A stretch of DNA of 64,000 bases from Mesorhizobium sophorae (GCF_002270415.1 NZ_NNRI01000015.1:124001-188000); one strand, 5' to 3'. Shown: positions 34,892 through 43,938, counted from the first letter of the stretch. The notes: generated by a model from the letters alone, not told the origin. Numbers and translations: made by a program.

Positions 34892-35981
34892 CTTCGTCGT
34901 CATCGGCGGCGGCCCGGCGGGTGCCGCGGCAGCGCTGATGCTGCGCCGCCACGCGCCCGGACGGCGCGTGGTGCTGTTCGAAGCGGGGCGGCACGAGCTG
35001 ATAAAACCGGGTGAGATGTTGGCGGCGGTGGCACAGGGGCTGCTGCGCCAGCTCGGCGTCTGGACGCCGTTCCTTGCTGCGGCTTTCGTGGAGAACCGCG
35101 CGGTCGTTTCGGCATGGGCCCGCGAGGCGCTCGACGAGCGGTACAGCATATTCTCCGCCCACGGCGCCGGCTGGCAACTCGACCGGGCACGGTTCGATCA
35201 GATTCTGGTGCAGGCGGCAGCGGCGGCCGGCGCACAAGTGCGACTTGGGTGCGAGGTGCGTTCGGCGGTGCGCGAGGACCAGGGCTGGCGGCTCAAGCTC
35301 GCCGATGGGGACATTTTCGCAGGCGCCGTGATCTGGGCGACTGGCCGCAGCTGGCGGCTGGCGCGATCCTTCGGCGCGAAGCTTCGGGTGCATGGCCACC
35401 TCGCCGCATACACCCGCTTCTTCGACCGCGCGCCGGGCGATGGCCGCATGGTCATCGAGGCGCGCCCCGAGGGCTGGTGGTATAGCGCCGACTTGCCCGG
35501 CGGACGCCGGGTGGTGGCGTGCCTGACCGATCCTGACCTGGGCAGCGGCCTGCGCGACCCAGAATCCTGGTACCGCGCACTGGCGGCAACACGGCTGATC
35601 GCACCGCTTCTGCCTCCTGGCGCGCGTGAAACCGCAATGCTGGTGAAATCGGCGGGAACGGCCACCGTCGATCCGGCCGCGGGTGAGCGCTGGGTGGCGG
35701 CGGGCGACTGCCTGTTCGCCGCCGATCCGCTGTCGTCGCGCGGGATCGTGCATGCGCTGCGCTCAGGGATCCTCGCCGCCTATGCCGCGTCGGATATGGT
35801 CGACGGACGCGACGACCTCGCACGCACGCGCTACGCGATGATCGCCTCGCAGGGCTTTGCCGACTACGCCTCCGCGCTCGACGTGCATTATGCCGCCGCC
35901 GCGCGGTGGGACACTGCCTTCTGGCAGCGGCGTCGGCCTCAACCCGAAGTGCGCGCGGCAGATTTGTATCACAATACGTAG
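34872..35981 (+). CDS. LodB-like FAD-dependent protein (CTQ maturation)
   Basis: A 369-aa flavoprotein of the tryptophan-halogenase/geranylgeranyl-reductase-like group. The FAD-binding motif VVIGGGPAGAAAALML begins at about residue 9, then LFEAGRHELIKPGEM, GWQLDRARFDQIL, AVIWATGRSW, and the second FAD motif WVAAGDCLFAADPLSSRGI near residue 275. In LodA systems, LodB is needed to form the tryptophylquinone, and it is encoded directly downstream, as here. The ATG overlaps the preceding gene by 20 nt, which indicates translational coupling. No export signal. It ends the plus-strand run. Confidence 0.8.
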   Translation: MPCEQADFVVIGGGPAGAAAALMLRRHAPGRRVVLFEAGRHELIKPGEMLAAVAQGLLRQLGVWTPFLAAAFVENRAVVSAWAREALDERYSIFSAHGAGWQLDRARFDQILVQAAAAAGAQVRLGCEVRSAVREDQGWRLKLADGDIFAGAVIWATGRSWRLARSFGAKLRVHGHLAAYTRFFDRAPGDGRMVIEARPEGWWYSADLPGGRRVVACLTDPDLGSGLRDPESWYRALAATRLIAPLLPPGARETAMLVKSAGTATVDPAAGERWVAAGDCLFAADPLSSRGIVHALRSGILAAYAASDMVDGRDDLARTRYAMIASQGFADYASALDVHYAAAARWDTAFWQRRRPQPEVRAADLYHNT

Positions 35982-36184
35982 CACATTTACGGACCTGCCC
36001 TCGCCGACACCATTGACGTCGGGCTCGGCTGCCTGAAGATGTCGATACTGCCCGCCCGAACAAAACAAGCGTCGGGCCGCCACGTTAGACGAGGGATTTC
36101 AGCAGTGCCCCTGTCGGCGATTTCCATGCCGAAATCGGGCGTGCCGTCGTGTGGCTGCATATCGATCGCCAGGGATTGAACGCA

Positions 36185-36931
36185 ATGAACAAAATCGATC
36201 TTGAAGGACAGGTCGCCGTCGTTACCGGCGGAGCGCAAGGGCTGGGCCTGGCCTTTGCCAGGCGGATGGTCGCATCGGGCGCAAGGGTAAGCCTTTGGGA
36301 CATGAACAAGGCAGGGCTGGAGGTGGCTGTTGCCGGCCTCGGGGACGCAGCCAAGGGCGTCCTGGTCGACATCACCGATGCCGAGGCGGTGCTTGCGGCG
36401 CACGCCCGCACCGAAAACGAGAGCGGGGCCGTCTCGATCCTGGTCAATTCGGCGGGGATAGCCGGGCCAAATCACACGCTCGAAGAGTATCCGCTCGATG
36501 CCTGGCGGCGCGTCATCGATATCAATCTCAACGGAACCTTTCATGTCAACCGCGCTGTCGTGCCTGCCATGAAGGCGCGCAACTACGGCCGCATTGTCAA
36601 CATCGCCTCGATCGCAGGCAAGGAAGGCAACCCCAACGCTTCGGCCTACTCGGCGTCCAAGGCGGGCGTCATCGGGCTGACCAAGTCACTGGGCAAGGAG
36701 CTTGCTGGCTATGACATAGCGGTCAACTGCATCACGCCGGCTGCGACGCGCACGCCGATCTTCGACCAGTTGAAACAGGAGCATATCGACTACATGCTGG
36801 CCAAGATCCCGCGCGCGCGGTTCCTGGAAGTCGACGAGGCGGCAAACATGGTCGCCTGGCTGGTCTCGAAGGAGAACAGCTTCACCACCGCGTCGGTATT
36901 CGATCTCTCCGGCGGCCGCGCCACCTACTGA
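36185..36931 (+). CDS. SDR family NAD(P)-dependent oxidoreductase (FabG-like)
   Basis: A 248-aa classical SDR. Motifs are VTGGAQGLGLAFA (cofactor), NSAGIAG, NLNGTFHVNRA, the catalytic NIASIAG and YSASK, and VNCITPAATRTP. The C-terminal ASVFDLSGGRATY fits the family. The ATG at 36185 starts at the usual MNKIDLEGQVAVV; AGGGATTG lies about 11 nt upstream. It follows the LodB-like gene by 203 bp on the same strand but may have its own promoter. The substrate is unknown; 3-oxoacyl or sugar-alcohol dehydrogenase activity is possible. Confidence 0.88.
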   Translation: MNKIDLEGQVAVVTGGAQGLGLAFARRMVASGARVSLWDMNKAGLEVAVAGLGDAAKGVLVDITDAEAVLAAHARTENESGAVSILVNSAGIAGPNHTLEEYPLDAWRRVIDINLNGTFHVNRAVVPAMKARNYGRIVNIASIAGKEGNPNASAYSASKAGVIGLTKSLGKELAGYDIAVNCITPAATRTPIFDQLKQEHIDYMLAKIPRARFLEVDEAANMVAWLVSKENSFTTASVFDLSGGRATY

Positions 36932-36963
36932 TCCAAACCACGAGAATTCGCACCCTTCTCACT

Positions 36964-37221
36964 CTAGAACGAGATACCGTCGCGTTTGGCGGGAAACGCT
37001 TCATCGGACTTCTTCTGAACCGCTCGATCGGCATCGGTTGTTTCATCGACGCGACGGAAAATCATGATGAGCACACAGGCGAAATACCCCACCTGCAGCA
37101 CGACGGCGCTGATGACTGTCCACGCCAACGAGACCCAAAACGAGCCCGTGACGCTGTAGATCCAGCCAAAGATAACGGCCAACGCCGCCGTTGCTCCCAC
37201 CAGAAACTGTGGAAAATACAT
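36964..37221 (-). CDS. Exopolysaccharide production repressor-like small membrane protein (ExoX/SyrA type)
   Basis: An 85-aa protein beginning MYFPQFLVGATAALAVIFGW with two hydrophobic segments (about residues 5-22 and 28-50) and a charged C-terminus (FRRVDETTDADRAVQKKSDE). The MYFPQFLVG start, VTGSFW and VLQVGYF match the small rhizobial family that includes ExoX and SyrA, which modulate exopolysaccharide synthesis after transcription. The ATG at 37219-37221 has GAGGGCGA immediately upstream; upstream in-frame ATGs would add an unrelated 58-residue tail. It is convergent with the SDR. The family call is good; the effect on EPS here is inferred. Confidence 0.7.
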   Translation of the reverse strand: MYFPQFLVGATAALAVIFGWIYSVTGSFWVSLAWTVISAVVLQVGYFACVLIMIFRRVDETTDADRAVQKKSDEAFPAKRDGISF

Positions 37222-37683
37222 TCGCCCTCGAAAGATTCCGGGAAGCATCGACCCGGTTGTCTTTCGCCCCATCGCATGATTTCTACCCCGCACGAACAGT
37301 TCCAGTTTTTGGACATCAATGCAAGCATGAACTAATATGCCTTTGCGGCGCGCCATGACGGATCTTTGTCTGTCCAAATTGCAAACGAAACCCACACGGC
37401 GGAAAGCGTTGCTGCAACGCCCGCGTCGTCACCCCGAGGGGACCGAGCGCCGGCAAACTGGAGAGTCTGGTGAGCGCATATTTGCCGGCGCTCGGTAATC
37501 GCAGCACCGGGGGGTCGTTTGGGGTGTTTTGGGCTGCGACCTCTATACGTTAGCACAAGCTAATATAGAGGTATACGGCCATTTTTGCTGGCTATTTAGG
37601 CACATCGCCGACTTGATGAGGGCGCGGTTTTCCGCACTTCAGATCGCTGGGCTAGGGTATTCTAATGGCGCGGCGGCGTTCGA
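37222..37683. other. Intergenic region with long palindrome
   Basis: 462 bases between the EPS-repressor-like gene and the methyltransferase-like gene. It contains the 32-bp palindrome listed separately and an AT-rich stretch around it; no gene is convincing. Confidence 0.4.
37540..37571. promoter_or_regulatory. Long near-perfect palindrome, candidate operator
   Basis: CCTCTATA (37540-37547), then TTAGC (37550-37554), ACAA as centre, GCTAA (37559-37563) and TATAGAGG (37564-37571). Both arm pairs are perfect, with only a CG bulge on the left. It lies about 320 bp upstream of the EPS-repressor-like gene on its promoter side. The size and symmetry fit a dimeric regulator's site; the regulator is unknown. 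Confidence 0.4.
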
Positions 37684-38475
37684 TCACCAAAATGAAGAAA
37701 AGGAAGGAAGTAGCATCGGCGTCGTACGCTTGTAGGACTCGTATTCGGGGAAGGCCGATTGTAAGACCTTTTCCTCATTGACCAGCCGCCGATATTGAAA
37801 GGTGAGAGCAATCGCGCAAATTGCAACTGTTTCCCATATCGGATTGCGCAAGACGATGCCGACCAGGACGATCGCCTCGCAGACATAGAGAGGGTGTCGC
37901 ACAAACCGGTAGGGGCCTGCTGTGACAAGTCGCCTGGCCTGGGCAGTGATGCTGAACGATCTGCCGAGCCACCACAGGCACCAAATGCAAAGCGTGAAAC
38001 CGCCGATGATGATGAGGTCCGCAAACAATTCAAGCTGCGGAAGGATCTGGACACGAGGGACAACCACCAAAGTCACCGTGGCAAAGCATCCGATCAGCGC
38101 CGAGATTCGGGGTTCGATTCCCTGCGCTGTCTTCACCGGCGGAAGACGCGTCACGGTTGAAACAACCATCAGCACCAGGAAGCCGAGAGAGGCAACGTCC
38201 GCCGCAAGGTCGACGCCAGATGCTGTCGTCCACACCATATTGCGCAGAGCCAATATGAGAGCTCCCACCTTTATGGCCGCGCCGAACGCGAAGTAAAATG
38301 TCAGCGTTGCGCGGCCGACAAAATCACGCAGAGCTGGAGGCGGGAGCAAGCGCATGGATCGTTGACGAATGCCTTCCTGATCACTTTCCGACTGCGCCTC
38401 AGAGCAAACGGATATGCGATCGGAATCAAAATCAGAACCGCGATCACGAGCCTTTTCAGAATTGGAAATGTTCAT
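37684..38475 (-). CDS. Isoprenylcysteine carboxyl methyltransferase-like membrane protein
   Basis: A 263-aa polytopic protein. Five or so hydrophobic segments lead to the ICMT/PEMT signature LVTAGPYRFVRHPLYVCEAI near residue 190 (S-adenosylmethionine-binding region) and RLVNEEKVLQSAFPEYESY near 235. These bacterial enzymes methylate lipids or small molecules in the membrane; the substrate is unknown. The N-terminal ~40 residues are hydrophilic (Ser/Asp/Glu-rich). The ATG at 38473-38475 follows GGGGCG; a TTG ten codons upstream is an alternative. It stands alone, downstream of the Tad operon and in the same direction. Confidence 0.75.
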   Translation of the reverse strand: MNISNSEKARDRGSDFDSDRISVCSEAQSESDQEGIRQRSMRLLPPPALRDFVGRATLTFYFAFGAAIKVGALILALRNMVWTTASGVDLAADVASLGFLVLMVVSTVTRLPPVKTAQGIEPRISALIGCFATVTLVVVPRVQILPQLELFADLIIIGGFTLCIWCLWWLGRSFSITAQARRLVTAGPYRFVRHPLYVCEAIVLVGIVLRNPIWETVAICAIALTFQYRRLVNEEKVLQSAFPEYESYKRTTPMLLPSFSSFW

Positions 38476-38605
38476 TTGGCGCCCCACCAACAAGATGCAA
38501 TCCAAGCATTTTGCAGGCTCTGGGGCAAGTTATTGGTTTCCAGAGGGTTAACTCAGCAGCCGAAGCTTCGCCGAACTCCACCAAGTGATTTCGTGCATGA
38601 CCCCT

Positions 38606-39130
38606 TCAGATCAATAGACTTCCGGGGGCGATGAAGCTGCTTACGATTTGGAACGCGATCGTACATATCGACGCCAAGGAAATCGGCACTCCAAACGGCA
38701 CAACACCTTTGCGATCCAAATGCTGAATGTATACGCGGAAGGTGCCTTCCGGCAGCAGCGTTGGGTTTTTCACGACCAGCGCCGTGACGAGAGCAAAAAG
38801 CAGCATCAGAAAGGAAAAGACGACGAGCGCGCTGCCACCGATCAGAAAAGGCACGGTCGCCATCAGCTTGATATCGCCGGCGCCAACCTTGCGCAGCGCC
38901 CAGAAAGGCAAGAGCGCGACAAACAACAGAAGCCCGGCAGCGGCACTCAACCCCATGTCCAACCAGAATCCGGACTGTAGCGACAGCAGCAACTGCGACC
39001 CCGCCCCCAGGCAGAGCAGCAGAAGCACGTCGCGATTGGCTATCTGCTGGGTGGTGAAGTCGAGCCACGCAATCCTTGCCAGCAAGGGGATGGCGAGCGC
39101 CATCAGCAGCAGCGATTCGACAAGCAGCAT
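38606..39130 (-). CDS. cpaA: Prepilin peptidase, A24 family (CpaA/TadV)
   Basis: A 174-aa integral membrane aspartyl protease that cleaves the leader peptide of Flp pilin and pseudopilins. The two catalytic Asp motifs are seen: WLDFTTQQIANRD (Asp near residue 24) and GAGDIKLMA (GxGD, Asp near residue 85). There are about five to six hydrophobic segments, and the protein is short, as in CpaA/TadV, without the methylase domain of PilD. It begins one base after the TadD stop, so it is coupled to tadD and ends the minus-strand Tad operon. Confidence 0.88.
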   Translation of the reverse strand: MLLVESLLLMALAIPLLARIAWLDFTTQQIANRDVLLLLCLGAGSQLLLSLQSGFWLDMGLSAAAGLLLFVALLPFWALRKVGAGDIKLMATVPFLIGGSALVVFSFLMLLFALVTALVVKNPTLLPEGTFRVYIQHLDRKGVVPFGVPISLASICTIAFQIVSSFIAPGSLLI

Positions 39131-39131
39131 G

Positions 39132-39683
39132 CTAGCGCTCGATGTTCTGCACGCTCGACGACAGCAGCTTCAGATTGTTGGCGACGGTCGGATCTTTTGG
39201 CGCCAGTTCGTAGGCCTTGAGGAAATTGCTGCGTGCATTCTGCAGCTTGCCGCGCAGCAGGTAGGAATAGCCGACATTGTTGTAATATTCCGCCGTCGGG
39301 CCGACCAGCTTGAGGGCTCGGGCATAGGCCCGGTCGGCGAGATCGAAGCGGTGGATCCGGTCGCTGCAGGCAGCCAACCCCATCCACGCGTTACCGTCAT
39401 TGGGTGACAGTTGCGTCGCCTTGAAGAACAAGGCGCCGGCATTGCCATAGTTTTCCGCACGGAACTGGTTCTTGGCTTCGGCCACGGCCTGGTCCGAGGC
39501 GTGATATTCGACATCGCCGACCGTCTTCAGCCCGTCGAAAGCATCGCCAAAGGACGTTACGTCGCCTTTCGACGGCTCGTTGGTGCGAACGACACCATCG
39601 AGGGAGTCGTTCGTTTGACAGCCGGCAAGCACCATCATCAACAGACTGGCTGCTACGGCTGCGAGACGCATTGGCCCTATCAT
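39132..39683 (-). CDS. tadD: TPR lipoprotein of the Tad pilus (TadD)
   Basis: A 183-aa lipoprotein: the signal LAAVAASLLMMVLAGC ends in a lipobox (Cys near residue 22). After it come tandem TPR-type helices, seen as GNAGALFFKATQLSPNDGNAW, then DLADRAYARALKLVGPTAEY and NNVGYSYLLRGKLQNARSNF. TadD acts as a pilotin-like TPR lipoprotein needed for secretin assembly in Tad systems. The ATG at 39681-39683 has GGGGGAC a few bases upstream. The length is shorter than typical TadD (about 250 aa). It lies between tadC (68-bp gap) and cpaA. Confidence 0.8.
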   Translation of the reverse strand: MIGPMRLAAVAASLLMMVLAGCQTNDSLDGVVRTNEPSKGDVTSFGDAFDGLKTVGDVEYHASDQAVAEAKNQFRAENYGNAGALFFKATQLSPNDGNAWMGLAACSDRIHRFDLADRAYARALKLVGPTAEYYNNVGYSYLLRGKLQNARSNFLKAYELAPKDPTVANNLKLLSSSVQNIER

Positions 39684-39751
39684 TTTGTCCCCCAAGAGCT
39701 TGTCCCCACGAGCCCTCCGACTCTAGCTTTAGAACCAAAGCATATATGGAA

Positions 39752-40708
39752 CTAGAAGAAAACGCCTTTCATTCGGATGACAACTGGTAGCATGACAATC
39801 ATCATAACGACAGGAAAGATGCAAAGACCCAGCGGAATCATCATCTTGACCGGAAGAGCGTTGGCGATCTCCTCCGCGCGCAGGATTCTCTGACTGCGCA
39901 TTTCGTCGCTGTAGACCCGCAAGGCGTCTGTCAGGCTGGTGCCGAGCTCTTCCGATTGCCGGAACAGCACCGCCAGGGATCTCGCCTCTTCGAGACCGAT
40001 TCGGTCCGCGAGCTCGCGCAGTGCATCCCGCAATGGCTTGCCGGCGCGCAACTGCAAATTCATGATCGTCAGCTGAATACCGAGCCATTTGTGGGTGGCG
40101 GCAAGTTCTGTTCCGACGCGCTCGACCGCCGCCTCGAGGCTCATGCCGGCATCGGCGCAGGTGATCATCATGTCCATGAAATCCGGAAAGCCGCGGCGAT
40201 AGACCTGCTTTTGTGCATTCTCGAACCGATCGAGAGCGATGCTTGGTATGACTATGCAGGCCAGCCCGAACACGGCAGCGATGGCAAAGGCTACGACCCC
40301 TGGCACCTTGGACGGCAGTATATGGGACAGGATTGCGAACGTCACCGCGAAGCCTATCAAGACCGCAGCCAGGCGCGACAAGGTGTAAACCGCCGGCGCG
40401 GTTGATTGATAGAAGCCGGCGCGGAAAAGCTTGGCGTCCAGGGCGCTGGGTTCGTCACGTTCCTTTTCTATCGACCGAAAATACGCATCGACTGGGCGCT
40501 GCGCCGAAATCTTGGCCAACTGGTCCTGGCCCATCAGCGAGCGACGGCTGGCAATACCCTCGGCCAACAGGCTTTGCGCTACCAGCTTCCGTGTCTGCAT
40601 GGCCGGCAAGATTATCAATGCGCCGAACAGAAAAAGCGCCATCGCCGCCATGAGAACGGCGAACGAGATGAGCATCCCCGAATTCTGAAGGCTTGCAAAA
40701 ACGGTCAT
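39752..40708 (-). CDS. tadC: Tad inner-membrane platform protein TadC
   Basis: A 318-aa GspF-like (T2SS_F) membrane protein. An N-terminal segment (about residues 12-33), two central segments (about 110-155) and a C-terminal segment (about 285-310) flank the cytoplasmic four-helix region DMMITCADAGMSLEAAVERV and GKPLRDALRELADRI, then RQSEELGTSLTDALRVYSDE, which is typical of TadC. It would form the pilus platform with TadB and contact the ATPase. It starts 12 bp after tadB. Confidence 0.9.
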   Translation of the reverse strand: MTVFASLQNSGMLISFAVLMAAMALFLFGALIILPAMQTRKLVAQSLLAEGIASRRSLMGQDQLAKISAQRPVDAYFRSIEKERDEPSALDAKLFRAGFYQSTAPAVYTLSRLAAVLIGFAVTFAILSHILPSKVPGVVAFAIAAVFGLACIVIPSIALDRFENAQKQVYRRGFPDFMDMMITCADAGMSLEAAVERVGTELAATHKWLGIQLTIMNLQLRAGKPLRDALRELADRIGLEEARSLAVLFRQSEELGTSLTDALRVYSDEMRSQRILRAEEIANALPVKMMIPLGLCIFPVVMMIVMLPVVIRMKGVFF

Positions 40709-40720
40709 GGCGCGCCCTCC

Positions 40721-41692
40721 TCAGAAATCGAAATTGACCATTCGAAACATGATGAAATCGCCAAAAAGCGCCAATATTCCAAATATCAGGAATACCGGCG
40801 TTATCAGCGGGCTACCCCAAATATCTCCATAATAGCTGGGAGCAACTATAAAAAGTATTCCAAACATAACCAAGGGAAATAAAGATATTATCCATGCCGA
40901 TGCTCGGCCCTCGGCGGAAAGCGCCTTGATCTTCAGCCTCAATTTCTGCCGCTCGCGGAGCGAAGATGAAAGATTCGATAGCATCTCGGTCAGGTTGCCG
41001 CCGGTCTTGGCCTGAATGGAGAGTGATATGGTAAGGAGATGGAGGCCTTCAAAGCCGACGCGTTGCGAGAGTTTGCGCACGGCCTGTTCGAGGCTGAGGC
41101 CAAAGGTGATTTCGTCGGAGACGATGCCGAATTCGGTACCGAGCGGGTCTGGCATCTCACGTGCCACAAGCCCGATTGCCACCGATGTCGGATGACCGGC
41201 GCGCAACGAACGCACGATCATGTCGAGTGCGTTGGGAAGTTGGGCAGCAAATTTCTGGATTCGCTTGTTGCGTGCACGGCGCAAGACGAGAAGCGGCAGG
41301 ATAAGGCCGACGACAAAAAAGGCGATGATCCCGGCCACAGTCGAAAAGCCCAGAACCAACGGCAGCACCAGGGCCGACACCAGACCGGCCAACAGGAATA
41401 CCGCGGCAAAGGCCAGGGGGTTACCAGTTATGCCGGATTGCGTGTAAAGCCGGTTGAGCGCGACTGCGCCGAAGATGAAGTCGCCAGTCGCCGTCAGGCC
41501 ACGTTCCTGCAACAGGCCCTGCAACGTCTGTTCGGCCGGGGCCTCCTCTTGCAACCGTTTGATACGCCGGTTGACGGTGGTGATGCGCGCGCGCCGCCCT
41601 GAAAATGATACGTAGAACGATTCCGCAGCGAGAATGACCGAGGCCGCTGCCAGCACGTAGATGAAGTAGAGTAAGGTCTGTCCGGTCGGCAT
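40721..41692 (-). CDS. tadB: Tad inner-membrane platform protein TadB
   Basis: A 323-aa GspF-like protein. An N-terminal TM (about residues 5-28), two TMs near residues 95-135, the cytoplasmic region QLPNALDMIVRSLRAGHP, then LGLxLEQAVRKL-type helices and NLTEMLSNLSSSLRERQKLR, and C-terminal TMs (about 265-315) are all typical of TadB. The stop codon of tadA overlaps its ATG by one base (TGATG), which implies coupled translation. It pairs with TadC as the assembly platform. Confidence 0.9.
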   Translation of the reverse strand: MPTGQTLLYFIYVLAAASVILAAESFYVSFSGRRARITTVNRRIKRLQEEAPAEQTLQGLLQERGLTATGDFIFGAVALNRLYTQSGITGNPLAFAAVFLLAGLVSALVLPLVLGFSTVAGIIAFFVVGLILPLLVLRRARNKRIQKFAAQLPNALDMIVRSLRAGHPTSVAIGLVAREMPDPLGTEFGIVSDEITFGLSLEQAVRKLSQRVGFEGLHLLTISLSIQAKTGGNLTEMLSNLSSSLRERQKLRLKIKALSAEGRASAWIISLFPLVMFGILFIVAPSYYGDIWGSPLITPVFLIFGILALFGDFIMFRMVNFDF

Positions 41693-43077
41693 CAGAGCGG
41701 AACCTGAGGATTGAAGGCATCCTTGGCAAACTGATGGCCAAGCGTCGCCGCCTCCTGGGCAAAGCGCGGTCGAACACCGGTGGCGCGAAAGTCACCGACA
41801 ATGGAGCCGTCGGCGCCGACGTCGCGGCGCACGAAATGGTAGATTTCCTGAAGCTGGACAACGTTGCCTTCCATGCCGGTCAGCTCCGATATGGACGTTA
41901 CGCGCCTGCCGCCATCCGAAAGACGCTGCGTCTGCACGACAATATCGATGGCCGAGGCAATCTGCGCCCGGATGGAATCGTTGCTCATCGGCATGCCGGC
42001 CATGCCGACCATCTGCTCCAGCCGCGAGATCGCGTCGCGTGGCGTGTTGGCATGGATGGTGGTCATCGACCCCTCATGGCCGGTGTTCATCGCCTGCAGC
42101 ATGTCGAAGGCTTCCTCGCCGCGTACCTCGCCCACGATGATCCGATCGGGCCGCATGCGCAACGCGTTCTTCAGCAATTCGCGCTGGCGCACCTCGCCCT
42201 TGCCCTCGACATTGGGCGGACGCGTCTCCAGCCTGCCGACATGCGGCTGTTGCAGCTGCAGTTCGGCCGCATCCTCGATGGTGATCAGTCTTTCTCTCGA
42301 GGGGATGTAACTCGACAGCGCGTTGAGCAAGGTCGTCTTGCCGCTGCCGGTGCCGCCCGAAACCAGGATCGACTTGCGCGATTGCACGGCGATGCGCAGG
42401 AGATCGACCATCGGCGGGCGGATGGAATTGAATGCCATCAGGCGCTCAAGCGAATAGGGATTCTTTGAGAATTTGCGGATCGACACCAGGGGCCCATCCA
42501 CGGAGATCGGCCGCACCGCGATGTTGACGCGCGAGCCGTCGGCCAGCCGCGCATCGACCATCGGCGCCGATTCATCCACGCGCCGCCCAATTGCCGAGAC
42601 GATCTTGTTGATGATACGCAGCAGATGCGCCTCGTCGCGAAAACGAATCCCGGTCTCCTCGATCACGCCATATCGCTCGATGAAGACGCGCTTGTGGGTG
42701 TTGATCAGGATGTCGGCAATAGAATCGTCCTTCAGCAGCGGCTCGATCGGTCCCAGCCCGAGCATCTCGTCGGCGGTGTCGCTCGTCAGTTGGTCGAGTT
42801 CGCGGGCATTCAGCGGCACGTTGCGGCCACGAACGAACTCACGCACGATCGGGCGGATCTCGTTCAGGATCTCGTCCTTCGACGATGTTTCAAGCGCCGC
42901 GAGGTTGAACCGGTCGATCAGATGTCGATGGAGATCGACTTTCAGCGCCAGGAACTCGTCGCCATGCGGTGCCAGATCCGGAACTGGTGGCGGCGGCGGT
43001 GCAACGGGTAGCGGTGCCCGTTGGGTTACTTGCTGCGCCAGCGGCTCGGCTGCCCCCTTGATGAAACGGCCTAACAT
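41692..43077 (-). CDS. cpaF: Tad pilus assembly/secretion ATPase (CpaF/TadA)
   Basis: A 461-aa type IV secretion-like hexameric ATPase that powers Flp pilus assembly. The Walker A motif [14 protein letters not shown] lies at about residues 239-250, followed by the Asp box ([16 protein letters not shown]), Walker B region ([16 protein letters not shown]) and His box ([14 protein letters not shown]). The N-terminus has a Pro-rich linker ([13 protein letters not shown]) and the [14 protein letters not shown] helix. The length is normal. It heads the minus-strand operon tadA-tadB-tadC-tadD-cpaA and is divergent from the pilin gene. A piece of its 5' end is duplicated at 43990-44187. Confidence 0.95.
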   Translation of the reverse strand: MLGRFIKGAAEPLAQQVTQRAPLPVAPPPPPVPDLAPHGDEFLALKVDLHRHLIDRFNLAALETSSKDEILNEIRPIVREFVRGRNVPLNARELDQLTSDTADEMLGLGPIEPLLKDDSIADILINTHKRVFIERYGVIEETGIRFRDEAHLLRIINKIVSAIGRRVDESAPMVDARLADGSRVNIAVRPISVDGPLVSIRKFSKNPYSLERLMAFNSIRPPMVDLLRIAVQSRKSILVSGGTGSGKTTLLNALSSYIPSRERLITIEDAAELQLQQPHVGRLETRPPNVEGKGEVRQRELLKNALRMRPDRIIVGEVRGEEAFDMLQAMNTGHEGSMTTIHANTPRDAISRLEQMVGMAGMPMSNDSIRAQIASAIDIVVQTQRLSDGGRRVTSISELTGMEGNVVQLQEIYHFVRRDVGADGSIVGDFRATGVRPRFAQEAATLGHQFAKDAFNPQVPL

Positions 43078-43758
43078 TTTGTGCTGCCCCCGAATTCTCG
43101 TGCCCTGAGACTATTTGTTGACCGGGAGCTGCGCGCACCGCCGGCGAGGCCCACCTGGGTCACGCCGCATGCGCGATCCTGAAGCCGTCTCGCGAACCGC
43201 TCCCCACTCTCCGCCTGCCCCGTTTCCGATCGCCTCGACACAACGATTAGCCCCGCTAAATTCGTAAGGCATAAACTAACCATTAACCACGGGAGGGGGC
43301 AAGCGTCTGGCGGCGGACCGCAAGTCAATACTTGCAACATAGTTAAGGCCTCTGTCCAAAAAACGTCGTTCTTATTTTGTCTGAGGCGCCCTCCCACCCG
43401 GTCTCACGGAACCTTACAGACCGCAACAGGTGGTGCGGAGCCATGAACAAGGTGTAACCCCTTAGATATAAAGGAATATGCTGTACGCCTAATATATTAT
43501 CGGCATACCCCCAACTGCGACGGAATTGTGAACGAGTGGTTAAGAGCGCTTGAAAAATTAGTCGAATCAATCCTTTGCCAAGATCTAGATCGGCTCGAAT
43601 CTTGGTAGATCAGGTATTCAAACGTTAACGAACTCTTAATCCCGTTTGACTCTGCTTTTTCGTGAGACCTAGGATTGAGATGACGGGGGATGCTTGGGTA
43701 TGGATTTCATCTCTGGCTCGTCTCGTCGGGTTCAAACCTCCAAAAGGGAGAAATTGAC
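43078..43758. promoter_or_regulatory. Divergent control region of the two Tad operons
   Basis: 681 bases between cpaF and the first pilin gene hold no gene. From 43326 the sequence belongs to the 613-bp duplicated block and is AT-rich with several TTAAC/GTTAA patches around 43490-43640, so the pilin promoter is probably there. A long leader (or regulatory RNA) is possible, because sequence conservation between the two copies extends well upstream of the ribosome site. Confidence 0.4.
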
Positions 43759-43938
43759 ATGAAGAAGTTCATGACGATGACCCGGCAGTTCCGCGACGAC
43801 GAAAACGGCGCTGCCATGGTCGAATACTCGATCCTGATCGGTCTAATCAGCGCCGCGGCAATTGCGGCGATTGTTCTGGTCGGCGGTTATGTGTCCACGT
43901 CGTGGAACACACTGACCAACGCGCTCAATCTGGGCTGA
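43326..43938 (+). repeat. 613-bp direct repeat with Flp pilin, copy 1
   Basis: Aligns with 45180-45792 without any net insertion or deletion. The first ~120 bases are diverged, the middle (around 43450-43500) is nearly identical, and the pilin-proximal ~120 bases and pilin gene are almost identical. Confidence 0.8.
43759..43938 (+). CDS. flp: Flp family type IVb pilin, copy 1
   Basis: A 59-aa prepilin. The leader MKKFMTMTRQFRDDENG would be cut by the prepilin peptidase after Gly17, leaving AAMVEYSILIGLISAAAIAA with the Glu at +5 and Tyr at +6 typical of Flp pilins. A single hydrophobic helix and a short C-terminus (VSTSWNTLTNALNLG) follow. AAGGGAG lies about 8 nt upstream of the ATG. It differs from copy 2 at one residue (Phe4 versus Leu). 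Major pilin subunit of the Tad pilus. Confidence 0.92.
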   Translation: MKKFMTMTRQFRDDENGAAMVEYSILIGLISAAAIAAIVLVGGYVSTSWNTLTNALNLG

